Below, piece after piece: positions 6,021 through 7,503 of a DNA stretch of 7,503 nt (its first letter is position 1; each line of letters starts with the position of its first letter). Position numbers and translations under genes: made by a program. Origin of the DNA: an uncultured Eubacteriales bacterium (lineage in GTDB: Bacteria; Bacillota; Clostridia; Oscillospirales; Ruminococcaceae). A model generated the notes under the pieces. The model was not told where the DNA came from, did no database searches, and saw nothing but the letters and a program-made list of their open reading frames with translations. The DNA is taken from NCBI GenBank assembly GCA_900318545.1, contig ONLC01000104.1, forward strand, positions 1 through 7,503, read 5' to 3'.

Positions 6021-6035
6021 AAGGGCGGCTTTCTT
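6009..6035 (+). terminator. Terminator hairpin overlapping the stop codon of the small acidic gene
   Basis: AAGCCGC (6009-6015) pairs perfectly with GCGGCTT (6025-6031), extended inward by a T-G wobble and a C-G pair, leaving a TGAAA loop; TTTCTT follows. The gene's TGA stop (6018-6020) lies in the loop and its last codons form the 5' arm. The chaperone ribosome site follows directly (GAGGA at 6046-6050), so a polymerase coming from the tail genes must pass this hairpin. Confidence 0.75.
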
Positions 6036-6056
6036 AATACATGACGAGGATATACA

Positions 6057-6566
6057 ATGGAAAAACTTATCAAAATAGGGAATAACAGTATCCTGCTGAA
6101 AACCACAGCAGGCGTTCTGATACATTATAAGCAGCAGTTCGGCAGAGATTATAACGAGGACTACATTGAGCTTCAGGAGCTTGACCGTGAAGCTGCTCAG
6201 GAAAAGTTCATAGATATCGGCTTTCAGCTTTTATGGTCTATGGCCAAGACTGCTGATCCGTCTGTTCCGCCGCCCGAAAGCTGGCATCTGGATATCGAAA
6301 CACCCGACCTTATCAAGCTTATATTCGATGCTGTCGGGCTGTTTAATGAAGCACTGACTGATGTAAATACAGAAGACTCGGGTTCCGGAAAAAGCTTTTC
6401 TGTTGAAGCTCTCATAGCCGAAGCTCTTATCTGCGGGCTGACAGTTAAAGACCTCGATAATATGTCACTCCCTATGGTCCTGAACACTCTGGAAGAATGG
6501 TGTATAGTTAAAGGCTATACCGAAGATGTAGTAAATGCAACGCAGGAGGACTTTGATAATTTCTAA
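6057..6566 (+). CDS. Tail assembly chaperone
   Basis: The 169-residue acidic protein lies directly before the tape measure gene, the position of the gpG-type chaperone that coats the tape measure during tail assembly. It starts MEKLIKIGNNSILLKTTAGVL, then YKQQFGRDYNEDY, a helical core (FIDIGFQLLWSMAKTADP), IKLIFDAVGLFNEAL, a flexible SGSGKS stretch near residue 111, and a second helical part (VEALIAEALICGLTVKDLDN) ending VVNATQEDFDNF. This end looks like the T-part of two-frame chaperones, so both parts may be in one frame here; I found no convincing slippery site. GAGGA (6046-6050) is 6 bp before ATG. Identification rests on position and general pattern. Confidence 0.78.
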   Translation: MEKLIKIGNNSILLKTTAGVLIHYKQQFGRDYNEDYIELQELDREAAQEKFIDIGFQLLWSMAKTADPSVPPPESWHLDIETPDLIKLIFDAVGLFNEALTDVNTEDSGSGKSFSVEALIAEALICGLTVKDLDNMSLPMVLNTLEEWCIVKGYTEDVVNATQEDFDNF

Positions 6567-6588
6567 ATCTCCCCGGGGAGATATACAG
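6567..6588. repeat. 16-bp perfect palindrome, copy 2 of the two-copy intergenic repeat
   Basis: ATCTCCCCGGGGAGAT (6567-6582) is a perfect palindrome starting directly after the chaperone stop codon. The block 6568-6588 matches 153-173 at 20 of 21 positions, including the trailing ACAG. It is 2 bp longer as a palindrome than copy 1 and could form a 6-bp RNA stem with a CCGG loop. Confidence 0.8.
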
Positions 6589-6618
6589 GCACTTTGCAAT
6601 TTTGCAAGGTGCTTTTTT
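6589..6618 (+). terminator. Terminator-like hairpin before the tape measure gene
   Basis: GCACTTTGCAA (6589-6599) pairs with TTGCAAGGTGC (6602-6612) with one T-G wobble in 11 pairs. The innermost A-T pairs must open to form a loop. A T6 run (6613-6618) follows. This is a good intrinsic terminator, yet only 20 bp remain before the tape measure ATG, too little for a new promoter. Tape measure transcription must therefore read through, which suggests attenuation, antitermination or an RNA processing site. Confidence 0.75.
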
Positions 6619-6638
6619 CGTAAACAGGAGTTGAGAAA

Positions 6639-7503
6639 ATGGCATTCAGCAATGAAACATACAAAGGTATCACTATTGAATTTAAGGGTAAAACCGACCA
6701 GCTTGGAGCTTCTCTCAGAGATATAGACAAAGAAGCCAGAACAGTAAACTCGGAGCTTTCCGAGATTAATAAGGGCTTGAAGCTTGACCCTAAGAATGTA
6801 GACCTGATGTCTCAGAAGTTTACAAAGGCCAATGAAGCTATCGAAGCAACCAAGAAACGGCTTGAAGTGCTGAAAGAAGCTCATAAGCAGGCAGAACAGC
6901 AGTTCAATGAGGGTAAGATAAGTGAGCAGCAGTTCAGGCAGCTGGAAGCTGAGATTGCTAAAAGCGAAAACGCATTAAAGCGTTTCGGCAACGAGGCTAA
7001 GTCTGTATCCGAAAAGATAAAAAATGAGCTAAGCTCTGCCGTCGATAAGCTTGCAAGCGACGTCAAGAAGACAGCAGCTGTCACAGCGGGCATTATAACA
7101 GCCCTCGGAGGAGTTACTATGTCGGCCGCAACTACGGCTGATGAGCTGAACACTCTTTCCAAAGTTACGGGCCTGTCAACAGAGGAGCTTCAGCGTTTTA
7201 ACTACGCTTCTTCTCTGATAGATGTTTCTACCGAGACCTTGCAGGACTCGCTTAAAAAGCTTGTCCGTAATATGCAGACAGCATCAAGCGGAACAGGTGA
7301 TGCTTATGAGGCGTTCAAGGCTCTCGGAGTTACTATAACAGACAGTGCAGGGCAGCTGCGCAGCAATGAAGAGGTTTTCTATGATGTAATAGATGCTCTC
7401 GGCCGTGTCGAGAATGTAACACAGCGTGATGCCTATGCTATGAACATTTTCGGAAAGTCCGCACAGGACCTCAATCCGCTTATCATAGCAGGAAGCGATG
7501 CAC
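6639..7503 (+). CDS. Tail tape measure protein, N-terminal part (cut by window end)
   Basis: The frame is open from ATG 6639 to the window edge, giving 288 codons plus one base. AGGAG (6626-6630) is 8 bp upstream. Residues 1-30 (MAFSNETYKGITIEFKGKTD onward) and a long coiled-coil region (about 25-145, rich in Glu, Lys and Gln) match the start of tape measure proteins, which set tail length and help DNA entry. An Ala/Thr/Gly-rich apolar segment (146-166) follows, then a helical region with ADELNTLSKVTGLSTEELQ (167-185), AFKALGVTITDSAGQLRS (225-242) and IFGKSAQDLNPLI (270-282), the conserved core of the TP901-type family. Tape measure proteins usually exceed 600 residues, so most of the gene lies outside the window. 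Confidence 0.92.
   Translation, partial: MAFSNETYKGITIEFKGKTDQLGASLRDIDKEARTVNSELSEINKGLKLDPKNVDLMSQKFTKANEAIEATKKRLEVLKEAHKQAEQQFNEGKISEQQFRQLEAEIAKSENALKRFGNEAKSVSEKIKNELSSAVDKLASDVKKTAAVTAGIITALGGVTMSAATTADELNTLSKVTGLSTEELQRFNYASSLIDVSTETLQDSLKKLVRNMQTASSGTGDAYEAFKALGVTITDSAGQLRSNEEVFYDVIDALGRVENVTQRDAYAMNIFGKSAQDLNPLIIAGSDA

Noticed and set aside
153..6588. The two palindromes as attachment sites or ends of one mobile element
   Set aside because: They flank essential head and tail genes over 6.4 kb rather than the cargo genes, and no integrase or transposase is present; a regulatory or RNA role fits better.
6535..6726. 63-codon frame spanning the chaperone end and tape measure start, as a possible frameshifted chaperone extension
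   Set aside because: It runs through the palindrome and the terminator, its sequence is basic and unlike chaperone extensions, no slippery site is visible, and the chaperone frame already ends in a plausible T-like segment.
6465..6884. 139-codon minus-strand frame, and the other minus-strand frames in the window
   Set aside because: They lie opposite well-supported structural genes, show no family features or ribosome context, and would run against the operon.
1..7503. CRISPR arrays, tRNA or rRNA genes
   Set aside because: No regularly spaced repeats and no recognisable tRNA or rRNA sequence were seen on reading the window; coding density leaves almost no space for them.

Overview
The window is part of the late (virion structure) operon of a tailed phage or prophage, all on the + strand. 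The gene order is that of an HK97-type siphovirus: prohead protease, major capsid protein, head-tail connector, head-tail adaptor, gp10-like protein, tail terminator-like protein, tail tube protein, second tail tube-like protein, inserted cargo cassette, tail assembly chaperone and tape measure (cut by the window edge). Strong AGGAGG-type ribosome sites, short spacers and overlapping genes, a coding GC of roughly 40-47 % and the style of the proteins suggest a Firmicutes host. A gut Ruminococcus/Oscillospiraceae host is my guess, not something the sequence proves. Integrase, terminase and portal are not in the window, so prophage versus free phage cannot be decided.

Left edge (1-258): the end of a small AT-rich reading frame, an intrinsic terminator with a UUCG loop, then a 14-bp perfect palindrome and a second folded element leading to the protease ribosome site. 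Head module (259-3679): a protease with two protease-like halves in tandem, a capsid protein with an N-terminal delta/scaffold region and a Pro-Asp repeat tail, then connector, adaptor and gp10-like proteins. Tail module (3663-5376): a TTG-started tail terminator-like protein and two tail tube-like proteins that look like paralogues, the first with an Ig-like C-terminal domain.

Cargo cassette (5378-6035): a 147-residue protein with an ARDEHGRF-type junction motif, whose GC falls from 53 % to about 30 % right after the motif. It overlaps by 8 bp a 68-residue protein whose stop codon lies inside a terminator hairpin. Neither is a recognisable virion component. This is the best candidate for an undescribed system: an exchangeable cargo plus partner, possibly an effector/immunity-like pair. 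That function is inference.

Right part (6057-7503): the chaperone gene, a near-copy of the palindrome-plus-hairpin element seen at the left edge, and the first 288 codons of the tape measure gene. Several terminator-like hairpins inside one operon suggest antitermination, RNA processing or deliberate stepping-down of expression.
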